Positions 38,414 to 47,841 of a stretch of 64,000 bases of DNA are shown here, piece after piece. Under the pieces are notes generated by a model, which saw only the letters and a program-made list of their open reading frames with translations, did no database searches and was not told the DNA's origin. The translations under genes were made by a program, and so were the position numbers. The stretch is from assembly GCF_007827815.1 (NCBI RefSeq), contig NZ_VITH01000001.1, positions 558,001 to 622,000 of the forward strand. The letters run 5' to 3'. Source of the DNA: Azospirillum brasilense. Lineage in GTDB: Bacteria > Pseudomonadota > Alphaproteobacteria > Azospirillales > Azospirillaceae. How positions within the stretch are numbered: position 1 is the first letter of the stretch; every line of letters starts with the position of its first letter.

Positions 38414-38596
38414 ATGTCGTCGCGCGCCATCGTATCGCTGGGCGTCTGGATACTCGCCATGGTGCTGATCGGCACCTTGACGGTCGGGGTCGCGTTGCTG
38501 TTCTACGTGGCGCTGACCGCCTTCTTCGCGGTCGTGGTGGCCATCCTGATGCTCGTCACCCGCCAGCGCGACGACGAGCACAAGACGAGCGCCTGA
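38414..38596 (+). CDS. Small two-helix membrane protein
   Basis: 60 aa. Two hydrophobic segments (about 7-27 and 29-48) with a charged tail RQRDDEHKTSA. No recognised family. The start at 38414 begins the hydrophobic part; upstream in-frame sequence is Arg-rich and non-coding in character. GGGA at 38404-38407 is a weak ribosome site. Followed by a strong terminator. Confidence 0.55.
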   Translation: MSSRAIVSLGVWILAMVLIGTLTVGVALLFYVALTAFFAVVVAILMLVTRQRDDEHKTSA

Positions 38597-38644
38597 GACC
38601 GGCATCTGGCGCGGCCAGTGCCGGAACGGCCCATTTCAAAAAGC

Positions 38645-38687
38645 AAAAGCCCCATCGTCTTGCCATGCGGCGGACGATGGGGCTTTT
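38645..38687. terminator. Strong bidirectional terminator
   Basis: AAAAGCCCCATCGTC (38645-38659) and its exact complement at 38673-38687 form a 15-bp stem with a 13-nt loop and end in TTTT. It separates the small membrane gene from the convergent alpha-2-macroglobulin gene. Confidence 0.93.
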
Positions 38688-38700
38688 CCGTTTGGGCCGC

Positions 38701-41700
38701 CTACTCCGGCAGGACGCGCAGGCGCGACGCCGCGGTGCGGGCCGACTGGTGCGGGCGGTAGAGGTCTTCCACCGTCGCGCCGGGCTGGGCGTAGTCGCCG
38801 GGCGTCACCGCGCGCACCAGATAGACCAGCCGGAAGCGCGGCGCCTGCTTCGTCATGTCGAGCGCGGCGACGAAGCGGTCGTCGCGGTAATCGACGGCGC
38901 GCGGCGCGGTCAGCTCGCCCAGCCAGGACAGGTCGCCCAGCGGCGCCCCGCCCCCGGCGAAGCGGGCGGCCTCGATCTCGAAGCCGGCGGGCAGCGGATC
39001 GGACACCAGAACCTGCCGGTCCACCGGATCGGAGGCGCTGCCTTCCAGGATCACCACCAGCCGGTCGTTCGGGCGGACGGCGCCCGGATCGGCGGGGCGG
39101 CCGGTCATATCGAACAGGCTGCGGGTGACGGTCATGCCCTGCTCCTCCGCCCCCGGCGCCGCGTCGGCGATGCCGGACACCGACAGGATCTGGCGCAGCG
39201 GCTCGCCCCCGGCGTTGCGGATGGCCGGCGGGGCCGCCGGGTCGATGCGCTGGAACAGCGGCTTGACGCCCTCGGCAACCTGATCGGCCCCTTGCTGGTC
39301 CTTCTGGGCGATCCTCATCGACGGCGCCCGGTCGATCAGCGCCCTGGCCGCCTGGAGAAGCCACGCCTGCTCCTGCACGCCGGTGGTGCGGACGGCGGCG
39401 TAGGTCTTGGACAGGCGTTCGGTCGCCTGGGCCAGGCGGTCCCGCTCAACCACGCCGCTCTCGCCCATCAGTGCCACCACGCCGGCCTCGTCGCGCAGGG
39501 ACGAGCCGTAGTCGCGCAGGCTGGCCGACACGACGCGGGCGCCGGACAGCCGCCCGAAGGCTTCGGCAGCGCGGTCCTTGTCGCCCAGCGCGGCGATGGC
39601 CGTGGCGACCTGGGCGCGGGCGAAGTCGGTCTGCAGCTTGTCCCAGAAGGTCTCCTGGAAGTAGCGGACCGCACCGGCGTCGATCATCTTGGCGCGGGCC
39701 AGCACATAGAGCGCGTAGGCGCGGGCCGGCTGCTCGTCGGCCTCCACCCAGGCGTTGTCGAGCGCGCCGCGCAGCCCGTCGAGTCCCTTGCGATACGGCC
39801 CCTCCGGCACACGGTAGCCGGCGGCCTTGGCGCGGCCCAGGAAGTCGAGCGCGTAGGCGGTCAGCCAGGAATCGGCCTCCCCCTTCGGCGACCAGGCGGC
39901 GAAGGCGCCGTCCATCCGCTGGAAGGTCAGCACGCGATCGACCGACCGCTGCACCCGCGCCTTCACCCGCTCGTCCGAGGCGACGCCCAGCGCCACCGCC
40001 ACATCGCCCAGCGACAGCAGGGGCAGCGCGCGGCTGGCCGTCATCTCCAGCCCGCCGGGGCCGCCGCGCTCCAGCGCGGTCAGCAGGCCGGGGATGTCGA
40101 GGTCCGGCAGGTTGCCGAGCGACAGGGCCGCCGTCGCGGTCTCCGGACGCAGGCCGTTCAGCAGGTCGGCGGGCAGTTCGACGCTGCGCTCCGGGGCCAG
40201 CATGGAGGTGGTGCGGCGGGTGACCAGCGGCGAGGCCGGCCGCACCGGGATTTCCCACTGGCGCGTGATGCGCAGGCCGTCCGGACCGGTCACGTCCAGC
40301 GCGATGTGGCCGGTACCGACGCCGTTGGCGGTCAGGACCCGCCCGGCGGTGGCCCGCTTGCCCTTGCCCAGCTCCGGCACGGCGATGTTGCCCTCGCTGA
40401 GCGACACCGCGCCGCTGGCGATCAGGGAAATGGTGTAGGCGCCCGCCGGGCCGGCGACGTTGTCGAGAGTCACTGGAACCACCGCCCGGTCCCCCGGCGC
40501 CAGGAAGCGCGGCAGGCCCAGATCGGCCAGCACCGGATCGGCGACCAGCATGGAGGATTCGGAACGGCCCAGCTTGTCCCCGCTCCACGCCACCGCCATC
40601 AGGCGCAGCCGGCCCTGGAAGTCGGGGACGTCCAGCGGCACCGCCACCTTGCCCTCCGGCCCCACGGTCAGCACGCCGGAGAACAGGGAGACGACGCGTT
40701 CCGACTTCTGCGGAACGGTGACGCCGACCTGGCGCAGCCGGGGCGCCGCGCCGGGGCGCGTGCGGGCGGCGTCGAGGACCGCCGGATCAATCAGCCGCCC
40801 GAAGGAATCGCGCAATTCCACGCCGAGGCGACGCTTGCCCAGATAATGGTCGATCGGGTTCGGCGAATGCTGGTCGGTGAGCTGGAGCACGGCGTCGTCC
40901 ACCGCGGCGACCGTCACATAGGCCGGCTGGCCCTCCGGCGCACCCTCCACCACCACCTCGGCGGTGACGGAGCGGCGGGGCTCGGTCTGCGCCGGGGCGG
41001 CGACGCGCACGTCCAGCGCCCGCTCCTCCCCGTCCACCGCCAGCCAGGACAGGCCGACGGCGCGGCGCGCCACGCCCTTCGACGGGCCGCCCGCGGCGTC
41101 GGGCGCGCCGAAGGCGGTCGCCAGCACATAGACGCCGCCGGTCCAGGTCGGATCGACGGGGATTTCCAGGAACGCCCCCTCCGGCCCGATGCGGCGGGTC
41201 GAGGCATCGCGGATCTTGCGGTCGGCGACGGTGATCAGCACCTCGCTGTCGTAGGGCGGCTTGACGTAGACCCAGGCGGTGTCGCCGCCCTTGTAGGCGG
41301 GCAGCATGACGGTCACGTCCACCTGATCGGGACGCTCGCCGGCGGTCGGGGTCATCCACCAGCCGGCGGCGAAGCGCAGGCTGCTCGCCACGCCGGTCTT
41401 GGGATCGAACACCTCCAGCCGGTAACGGCCGGCGCCCACCGGAGCCTCCACCGACCCCGGCTTGGCCGCCTGGGCGGCGAGCGTTCCGCCGGTCACCCGC
41501 TGGTCGCGCACCGTGACCTTGTAGTCCCAGCGCCCGTTGGCCTCGAACCACGCGTAGTCGTACTCCTCCTCGAACAGTTCGTAGGAGAGGTCCTCCTTGT
41601 CCATCGGCTGGCCGTCCGGCCCGACCGCCACCACGTCGAAGCCGGCGGTGGCGCCTTCCGGCACCCCGTCGCCCTCGAAGCGCGGGCGGATGCCGACGGC

Positions 41701-43551
41701 GAAGGGCTGGTGGCGCACCGGCAGGACCAGATCGCGGCTGACCGAGCGGCCCCCGATGTCGAGCAGGGTGGCGCGGACCACCGCCTCCAGCGGCTTGGTG
41801 CTCTCCGGCGCCTTGGGCAGCGCGAGGTCGGCCTTGGCCTGCCCGTTGCGGTTGGTCGTGAAGCCCGGCAGGTCGCTGCGCAGCGGCTTCACCTCCTCCT
41901 GCGTGAGGCCGAAGCGGTAGCCGGGCAGGTTCGGGTAGGGATTCGCCGCGGCGCGCAGCGTCACCGCCAGCTCGCCCGGCAGGCCCGCCGCCGGAGCGCC
42001 GTAGAGGAAATGCCCGTCGACGGTCAGGGTCGTCTTGCCATCCGCCGGCAGCTCCGCCGCCTCGGCGGCCAGGGCAACCTCGAGGCGCGGCGGCACGAAG
42101 TCCTCGACAAGGAATTCGGCGCGGCCCAGCACCGGGCCCATGGTGTTCGGCTGGGCGCCCGCGTCCGGCTCGCCGTGGGCGGTGACGGCCCAGGTGCCGG
42201 TCATGGCGTTGGCCGGAATCTCGACGCGGGCGGCGAAGCTGCCGCCGCCGGATTCGGCGAGCGGACGGCGGTCCACCTCGAAGCCGTCCGGACGCTGGAT
42301 CTTCAGCGTGACGGGACGGCCGGTGACCGGCTTGGCGTCGGCGTCGCGCAGCAGCGCCGCCAGATGCACCGTCTCGCCGGGGCGGTAGATGCCGCGCTCG
42401 GTGTAGAGGAAGGCGTCGGGCTGGCCGGGGGCCGGGCGCGCCGGGACCACCGCCGCCACACCGCCCGGCGCCGCGTTGGGCGCCCCGGCCGCCGGCGGCG
42501 CGTTGGCCAACGTCGGCGTCACGAGGTCGAGGAAGCCGAAGTCCCCCGCCCCGCGGTAGGCGAACAGCGCCTGCACCGGTTCCCGCCCGGCGGCGCGCAG
42601 GGCGGTGAGGTCGAAGCGCGCCAGCCCGTCCGCACCGGTCAGGGCCTTCCCCAGCTCCTCGTTGTTGCGGGCGAGCAGGCGCAGCTCGACGCCGGCCTCG
42701 GGCGTTGCGCCCTTGACGGAACGGGCGAAGACGACCAGCGCGTCCTCGCCGGTGATGGCGTTCAGGCCGAGGTCGGAGACGACGAACCATTGGGTCGCCT
42801 TGTGGTCCCAGCCGCCGGGCTTGATGTCCTCGGTGCTGGCGACGGCGATGTAGACGCCGGGCTCCAGCCGGCCCAGCACGGCGTCGATCGGAAAGGGCGT
42901 CACCACCGCCTGGTTGCGGCTGTTGCTGATCGCCATTTCCCCGCGCCACACCTCCTGGCCGGAGCGGTCGAGGATCTCGCCGACCTCGTGGTCGGACATC
43001 TGCTGGCCGATGCGGCCGAAGTAGATCTTCTCCACCAGGCTGCGGTCGTTGATCCGCAGCACCTGGAGCTTCGCCCGGTCGAGGTTGATGGAGCGCAGCG
43101 GCAGCCCATCGGCGCCGATGCGCGGCAGGATGTAGCCCGCCCCGCGGAAGGCCAGCGCCGGCTTGCGGTTCGGCACCTCGATGTCGCGCGCGTCGGGGTT
43201 GGGCAGGCGCTTCCCGTCGCTGCCCGGCAGCCCGTCGCGCAGGGTGATGCGGTAGCTCTGCCCGTGCTTCAGCCCCTCGACGCAGAGCGTACGGTCGCGC
43301 GCCACGGCGGTCCCGTCGAAGGCCGCTCCATTGCCCGCCGGCGTCACCTCCACGTAGTCGCGGTAGTTCACCGCGCGCGACTTCTCCAGCCGGTCGGTGA
43401 AGGTGAAGCAGGCCTGCGGCACGTCGCGCTCCGCCACCACCTCGGCGGAGGACACGCCGAAGGGCACCGGCTCGGGCGGCGCGTCGGCGGCGATGACGGG
43501 GGTTGAGGACGCGACGAGGACGGCACAGACACGCGCCACTGCACGCAACAT
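38701..43551 (-). CDS. Alpha-2-macroglobulin family protein lacking the thioester motif
   Basis: Large periplasmic protease-trap-like protein, 1616 aa after starting at the ATG preceded by AGGGAAGA. Signal peptide about 1-22. A series of macroglobulin domains includes the bait-region neighbourhood. YTERGIYRPGETVHL and LTDQHSPNPIDHYLGKRRLG-like stretches are family signatures. Where the thioester CxEQ should lie before TASRALPLL, the sequence reads GLEM (residues 1167-1170, at 40042-40053). It therefore cannot form the covalent thioester, like E. coli YfaS rather than YfhM. No pbpC gene is adjacent. Confidence 0.93.
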   Translation of the reverse strand: MLRAVARVCAVLVASSTPVIAADAPPEPVPFGVSSAEVVAERDVPQACFTFTDRLEKSRAVNYRDYVEVTPAGNGAAFDGTAVARDRTLCVEGLKHGQSYRITLRDGLPGSDGKRLPNPDARDIEVPNRKPALAFRGAGYILPRIGADGLPLRSINLDRAKLQVLRINDRSLVEKIYFGRIGQQMSDHEVGEILDRSGQEVWRGEMAISNSRNQAVVTPFPIDAVLGRLEPGVYIAVASTEDIKPGGWDHKATQWFVVSDLGLNAITGEDALVVFARSVKGATPEAGVELRLLARNNEELGKALTGADGLARFDLTALRAAGREPVQALFAYRGAGDFGFLDLVTPTLANAPPAAGAPNAAPGGVAAVVPARPAPGQPDAFLYTERGIYRPGETVHLAALLRDADAKPVTGRPVTLKIQRPDGFEVDRRPLAESGGGSFAARVEIPANAMTGTWAVTAHGEPDAGAQPNTMGPVLGRAEFLVEDFVPPRLEVALAAEAAELPADGKTTLTVDGHFLYGAPAAGLPGELAVTLRAAANPYPNLPGYRFGLTQEEVKPLRSDLPGFTTNRNGQAKADLALPKAPESTKPLEAVVRATLLDIGGRSVSRDLVLPVRHQPFAVGIRPRFEGDGVPEGATAGFDVVAVGPDGQPMDKEDLSYELFEEEYDYAWFEANGRWDYKVTVRDQRVTGGTLAAQAAKPGSVEAPVGAGRYRLEVFDPKTGVASSLRFAAGWWMTPTAGERPDQVDVTVMLPAYKGGDTAWVYVKPPYDSEVLITVADRKIRDASTRRIGPEGAFLEIPVDPTWTGGVYVLATAFGAPDAAGGPSKGVARRAVGLSWLAVDGEERALDVRVAAPAQTEPRRSVTAEVVVEGAPEGQPAYVTVAAVDDAVLQLTDQHSPNPIDHYLGKRRLGVELRDSFGRLIDPAVLDAARTRPGAAPRLRQVGVTVPQKSERVVSLFSGVLTVGPEGKVAVPLDVPDFQGRLRLMAVAWSGDKLGRSESSMLVADPVLADLGLPRFLAPGDRAVVPVTLDNVAGPAGAYTISLIASGAVSLSEGNIAVPELGKGKRATAGRVLTANGVGTGHIALDVTGPDGLRITRQWEIPVRPASPLVTRRTTSMLAPERSVELPADLLNGLRPETATAALSLGNLPDLDIPGLLTALERGGPGGLEMTASRALPLLSLGDVAVALGVASDERVKARVQRSVDRVLTFQRMDGAFAAWSPKGEADSWLTAYALDFLGRAKAAGYRVPEGPYRKGLDGLRGALDNAWVEADEQPARAYALYVLARAKMIDAGAVRYFQETFWDKLQTDFARAQVATAIAALGDKDRAAEAFGRLSGARVVSASLRDYGSSLRDEAGVVALMGESGVVERDRLAQATERLSKTYAAVRTTGVQEQAWLLQAARALIDRAPSMRIAQKDQQGADQVAEGVKPLFQRIDPAAPPAIRNAGGEPLRQILSVSGIADAAPGAEEQGMTVTRSLFDMTGRPADPGAVRPNDRLVVILEGSASDPVDRQVLVSDPLPAGFEIEAARFAGGGAPLGDLSWLGELTAPRAVDYRDDRFVAALDMTKQAPRFRLVYLVRAVTPGDYAQPGATVEDLYRPHQSARTAASRLRVLPE

Positions 43552-43747
43552 TCGATCTTCCCTGGACCAGCCGCCCGGCGCAACGCGCGGGCCTATGCGA
43601 AAACTTGGGGCCTGCGAAAACACCGTTTTCGGCAAACCGGCGCGGAGTATGCCGAAGCGCCCCTGGTTTCGCCACGGCTTTGCGGCCCAGCCCGGAAAAT
43701 CCCGCAGCGCGGATGAAGGGGTGAATGAGGGGTGGATCGGGCGCGGA

Positions 43748-45376
43748 TCAGCCGGCGAAGTCCAGCGTGAACTGGCTGCCCTCGCCGGGCCGGCTGTCGA
43801 TGCGCAGGCGCCCGCCATGGGCCTCCATCAGCGACCGGACGATGGCCAGCCCCAGCCCGCTGCCCTGCCCCGGCAGCGCCACATGCACCGCGGCCTGACC
43901 GAAGGGCTCCGCCGCCTGATGGAGCTGCTCCGGCGTCATGCCGATGCCGTTGTCGGTCACCCGGACGCGGCACCCTCCGTCCGCTCCGCCGCCGACCGTC
44001 ACCAGGATGCGCCCGCCGTCCGGCGTGAAGGTGACGGCGTTGGCCAGCAGGTTCAGGAGCATCTGCTTCAGGGCGCGCTCGTCCGCCGAAACGCTGTGGT
44101 GCCCCGGCTCGACGTTCATGTCCAGCCGGATGCCCTTGGCGTCGGCCTGTGCCGCCACCATGCGGAAGGCCCACTCCACGATCGGCGCGACGTCGAGGTC
44201 CTCCGGATGCAGCGGCAGAGCCCCGGCCTGGAGCCTCGACAGGTCCATGATGTCGTTGATCAGCCCCAGCAGATGCCGCCCCGACTCATGGATGTCGCGG
44301 GCATAGTCGGCGTAGCGCGCCCCGGCCTGCGGACCCAGCATCTGGTCGCGGATGACCTCCGAGAAGCCGAGGACGGCGTTCAGCGGCGTGCGCAGCTCGT
44401 GGCTGACGCGGGCGAGGAAATTGCGGTTCAGCGCCAGGGCGGCGCGCAGCCGCTCCGCCGTGCGATGCTGAAGCAGCAGGAACAGCGCCACCAGCAGAAC
44501 GGATGCGGTCAGGATCGCCGCCAGCAGAAACAGCGTGTTCCTCAGGTCGGCCACCGCCGCCTCGATGTCCGTCCGCGCGATCCCCACCGTGGCGACCAGC
44601 GGGTAGTTCTCCACCACGCGGTAGGCGAAGGCGCGCAGGACACCGTCGGTCTGGGATTCCTGCCAGTAGATTCCGGAGAGCGACCGGCTCATCTCCTCCC
44701 ACAGGCGGGACTGGGGGATGGCGAGGCCGACCGCCTCGACGCCCCGCGAGGCGCCGCGGGCGCGGATCACCTTGTCCATTCCGATCAGGGTCACCGCCCC
44801 CTGCGGCCCCAGATTGGCCTGCTGGTAGAACTCGCCCAGGACGTCGGGATCGACGTTGGCGACCACGATGCCCGCGAAGCCGCCGTCCTCGTCGGTCAGC
44901 CGCCGGCTGAGGCGCAGCAGCGGTCCGCCGCCGGTCGTTCCGGGAAAGGGCGTGCCGATGTGCATCAGGTCGCGGCCGGTGCCCTGGTGGAAGGCGAAGG
45001 CCGCATCGTCCCGCTCGTTCGCCTGCCCGCCCGGCCCTTCGCTGCGCAACAGCACGGCCCCGTCGGCGTCGAGAACGGTGAAGTGGTGGATCAGCGTCGG
45101 ATCGTAGAGCGTCTGGTCGAGGAAGTTGCGGACGCCGGGCAGGCCGGCCTCGCCGAACTCCAGCGCCAGGGAGCGCAGCGTGATGTCCACCTCGTGCACC
45201 GCACGGTGGGTGCTCTTGGCGAAAGCCCGGACCATGGTCTCGGCCTTCTCCACCGCCTCGCGCGTCTGGCCGTCCAGAAGTTCGCGCACCACCTGCGCGT
45301 AGGCGCCCCAGACCACCGTGATCGCGATGGCGGCGATGGCGAACACGCACCAGCGGAACGAGATCGGCAGGCGCAT
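43748..45376 (-). CDS. Sensor histidine kinase with periplasmic Cache domain
   Basis: 542 aa. TM1 7-29, a double-Cache-like sensor (30-280, including VVANVDPDVLGEFY), TM2 282-303, HisKA with H326 in RVSHELRTPLNAVLGFSE, and HATPase (NLLANAVTFTPDGGRI, VTDNGIGM, GSGLGLAIVRSLM). Start at 45376 with GGAAGAG upstream; the open frame extends 40 codons further without support. No cognate regulator next to it. Cache domains of this class bind small ligands such as amino acids or organic acids; the ligand is unknown. Confidence 0.93.
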   Translation of the reverse strand: MRLPISFRWCVFAIAAIAITVVWGAYAQVVRELLDGQTREAVEKAETMVRAFAKSTHRAVHEVDITLRSLALEFGEAGLPGVRNFLDQTLYDPTLIHHFTVLDADGAVLLRSEGPGGQANERDDAAFAFHQGTGRDLMHIGTPFPGTTGGGPLLRLSRRLTDEDGGFAGIVVANVDPDVLGEFYQQANLGPQGAVTLIGMDKVIRARGASRGVEAVGLAIPQSRLWEEMSRSLSGIYWQESQTDGVLRAFAYRVVENYPLVATVGIARTDIEAAVADLRNTLFLLAAILTASVLLVALFLLLQHRTAERLRAALALNRNFLARVSHELRTPLNAVLGFSEVIRDQMLGPQAGARYADYARDIHESGRHLLGLINDIMDLSRLQAGALPLHPEDLDVAPIVEWAFRMVAAQADAKGIRLDMNVEPGHHSVSADERALKQMLLNLLANAVTFTPDGGRILVTVGGGADGGCRVRVTDNGIGMTPEQLHQAAEPFGQAAVHVALPGQGSGLGLAIVRSLMEAHGGRLRIDSRPGEGSQFTLDFAG

Positions 45377-45523
45377 CCCGGCTCTTCCACAGGCGGTCCA
45401 CCGCGGCCGGTCCGGACAGTGATCCGTTCCGGCCCGGCATCGACCCAAGAGCACAAGGGGTATCACGCTATGGAAGCGGCGGGCAAGCCCCTCCATCGCG
45501 CGTTGCTGTGGAGCGCGCGCCGA

Positions 45524-46687
45524 TCATCGACGCGCGAAATAGGCCGAAAGCCGCTCAACCGCGCCATCGAGGATCTCGTCCCTTTTGGAGAAGCAGAAGC
45601 GGATGAAGCTGCGCGGCGCATCCTCGACGAAGAAGGCGCCGACCGGGATGGCCGTCACCCCGGCCTCGGCGGTCAGGCGGCGGCAGAAATCCTCGTCGTT
45701 TCCGTCGAAGCCGAAAGGCGACACGTCGGCCACGACGAAGTAGGTGCCGGCGGACGGCAGCACTTCGAACCCCACGGAACGCAGCCCGTCGGCCAGCCGG
45801 TCGCGCTTGGCCTGCAACCCGCCGGCCAGAGCGGTGAAGTAGGCCTCGTCCTTGCCCAGCCCATAGGCGACCGCCGCCTGGAGGTTGGGCGGCGTCGTGA
45901 AGGTGATGTACTGGTGCGCCTTGACGACCGGCTGGAGCAGGTGCGGCGCGCCGGTGACGTAGCCGACCTTCCAACCGGTCAGCGAGAAGGTCTTGCCGGC
46001 CGAGCCGATCTTCAGGCAGCGGTCGCGCATGCCCGGCAGGGTCATCAGCGGGATGTGCGCAAGCCCGTCGAAGATGATGTGCTCGTACACCTCGTCGCAG
46101 ACGGCGAAGGCGTCGAAGCGCTGGACGAATTCCGCCAGCAGCTCAAGCTCCGCGCGGGTGAAGACCTTGGCGGCGGGATTCAACGGATCGTTGATGAGGA
46201 CGAGCTTGGTCTTGGGCGAGAAGACCGCCTCCAGATCGGCACGCGTGAAGCTCCAGTCCGGGGCCTTCAGGCTGACGAAGCGCGGCACGCCGCCGGCCAG
46301 CCGGACGATCGGCAGGTAGCTGTCGTACATGGGCTGGAACAGCACGACCTCGTCGCCCGGATTGATGAGGCCGAGCAGGCTGGCGGTCAGCGCCTCGGTG
46401 GCGCCGGAGGTCACCATCACCTCGGTCTTCCAGTCGATGTCCAGCCCGTAGAAGCGCTTGCCGTGCGCGGCCACCGCCTGCCGCAGTTCGGGCGTGCCCA
46501 TCATCGGCGGATACTGGTTCCAACCCTCCAGGATGGCCTTGGCCGCCACGTCCAGCACGTCGGCGGGGCCGCGCTCGTCGGGAAAGCCCTGGCCGAGATT
46601 GATCGCCTTGTGCTCGTCCGACAGGCGGGACATCACCTCGAAGATCGTCGTGCCGTAGCTCGACAGGATTGCGTTGCCGGACTTCAC
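45524..46687 (-). CDS. Class I/II PLP-dependent aminotransferase
   Basis: 387 aa. The start is a GTG with AGGAGG six bases upstream (46694-46699). PLP Lys in GSAGKTFSLTGWKVGY; NDPLNPAAKVF, DEVYEHIIFDG and GQGFPDERGP match the YbdL/kynurenine-aminotransferase-like subgroup, often active on methionine or aromatic amino acids. The substrate cannot be fixed. Upstream small genes are on the same strand but separated by 107 bp. Confidence 0.92.
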   Translation of the reverse strand: MKSGNAILSSYGTTIFEVMSRLSDEHKAINLGQGFPDERGPADVLDVAAKAILEGWNQYPPMMGTPELRQAVAAHGKRFYGLDIDWKTEVMVTSGATEALTASLLGLINPGDEVVLFQPMYDSYLPIVRLAGGVPRFVSLKAPDWSFTRADLEAVFSPKTKLVLINDPLNPAAKVFTRAELELLAEFVQRFDAFAVCDEVYEHIIFDGLAHIPLMTLPGMRDRCLKIGSAGKTFSLTGWKVGYVTGAPHLLQPVVKAHQYITFTTPPNLQAAVAYGLGKDEAYFTALAGGLQAKRDRLADGLRSVGFEVLPSAGTYFVVADVSPFGFDGNDEDFCRRLTAEAGVTAIPVGAFFVEDAPRSFIRFCFSKRDEILDGAVERLSAYFARR

Positions 46688-46794
46688 CTTGAGCCTCCTG
46701 ACCACCGAAGCGGACAGGAATGCCGCAGCGGCCGTGCGCTGTCCAGCGTCCCGTCCGCAGAGCGGCCCGGCGGCAATGGCGGAGACCGGGCCGC

Positions 46795-47112
46795 TCAGGC
46801 GGTTGCGGCGGCCTTGGCCCTGGCGGCTTTGCGGCGGTGGCGCAGCTTGATGCGGATACGCTCGACGGGGCTGAGCAGCCGGGGGTGGCGGCGCTTCAGC
46901 CGCACGAACAGGCGGCGGGCGTCCGCGGAGTTGCGCAGCAGGATCACCCCGCCGGCCAGCGCCACCGGAAAGCCGAACGGCCCCGGCAACGGCGACATCA
47001 GGGCGCCCAGACCAATCAGGCTCCACCCCGTGCCGATCAGAGCGAGTTGCCGGACCCGGGCAAGCGTGGGCCTGGCGAGCAGCGAGCGGGGGATGGCGGC
47101 GCGACGATGCAT
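46795..47112 (-). CDS. Small membrane protein, PGPGW-like family
   Basis: 105 aa. A central hydrophobic segment contains LMSPLPGPFGFPVALAGGVIL, similar to the PGPGW transmembrane family (here PGPFGFP). Basic N- and C-termini; the tail ends in Lys/Arg/Ala repeats. The start at 47112 follows GGAGGAGGAG. Function unknown. Confidence 0.7.
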   Translation of the reverse strand: MHRRAAIPRSLLARPTLARVRQLALIGTGWSLIGLGALMSPLPGPFGFPVALAGGVILLRNSADARRLFVRLKRRHPRLLSPVERIRIKLRHRRKAARAKAAATA

Positions 47113-47229
47113 CGGGGCTCCTCCTCCTGTGCCTGCAGCCATATGGGAGCATAAGGGCACAGGGGAAGAGGCCGGACGATGTGACTTTTCGGGGGAGGCC
47201 GTGGGGAAAAGGGTGGAGAAAGGGGCGTG

Positions 47230-47685
47230 TCAGTGCAACGGCGCGGCGCTGGCGGGCGGCCCGAGGACGAACAGCGCGGCGGTCACCTCGGCCGGCGCCG
47301 GCGCCCATTCGAAGTCGCGCATCAGTTCGCTGCGGGCGGCGTCGGCGCGTTTCGCCAGGGCATTGCCATTGCCGCCGGTGCGCCGGGCCGGCTTGCGGCC
47401 GCGCCGGTCGGCGCAGCTTTCCAGCATCAGGCGGATCATCCGCTCCCGCTTGGCGGCGTCGACGAAGCCCGACTGGTCGAAATACAGTTTGGTGAAGGCG
47501 ACCTCGGTCACCGTTGGCGTGGCGCCCTGCTTGCCGACCAGCACCGCCGCCACCAGTTCAACGCAGCGGCCGGCGTAGTCGGGGATCGGCGCCGTGCCGT
47601 CGTCGGCGCGGTCGTATTGGCGGCTCGGCAGTTCGACCAGCCGCCCGGTCGGCTCCTTCACGAGGTAACGGCGCCACACCGGCAT
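47230..47685 (-). CDS. Conserved hypothetical protein
   Basis: 151 aa, soluble, unrecognised. It begins MPVWRRYLVKEPTGRLVELP and has a well-conserved-looking core (FTKLYFDQSGFVDAAKRERM) and a Lys/Arg-rich middle (ADRRGRKPARRTGG). GGGAGG lies five bases before the ATG. Divergent from the FAH-family gene. No function assigned. Confidence 0.7.
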   Translation of the reverse strand: MPVWRRYLVKEPTGRLVELPSRQYDRADDGTAPIPDYAGRCVELVAAVLVGKQGATPTVTEVAFTKLYFDQSGFVDAAKRERMIRLMLESCADRRGRKPARRTGGNGNALAKRADAARSELMRDFEWAPAPAEVTAALFVLGPPASAAPLH

Positions 47686-47841
47686 ATCCGCCTCCCGTCT
47701 GGTTTCCCCATGGGCTGAAAAAAGGGTACACCAGACCGCACCGCGACGGAACAGCCCCTTTCCGGCTTCGGCCGGAACCGGACAGCACTCACCGGAGGAG
47801 AGGCGCGGCTCAACCTTCGGGAACGGGAAGGGTTTAGCCTG

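Noticed and set aside
38665..43506. Very long open frame on the plus strand opposite the alpha-2-macroglobulin gene
   Set aside because: It is an antisense shadow: low-complexity Arg/Gly/His/Gln-rich translation with no domain, created by the strong codon bias of the real gene on the other strand. Similar long shadows opposite smc (24525-28901), fadN (34064-37717) and the kinase/aminotransferase genes (43397-47578) were dismissed for the same reason.
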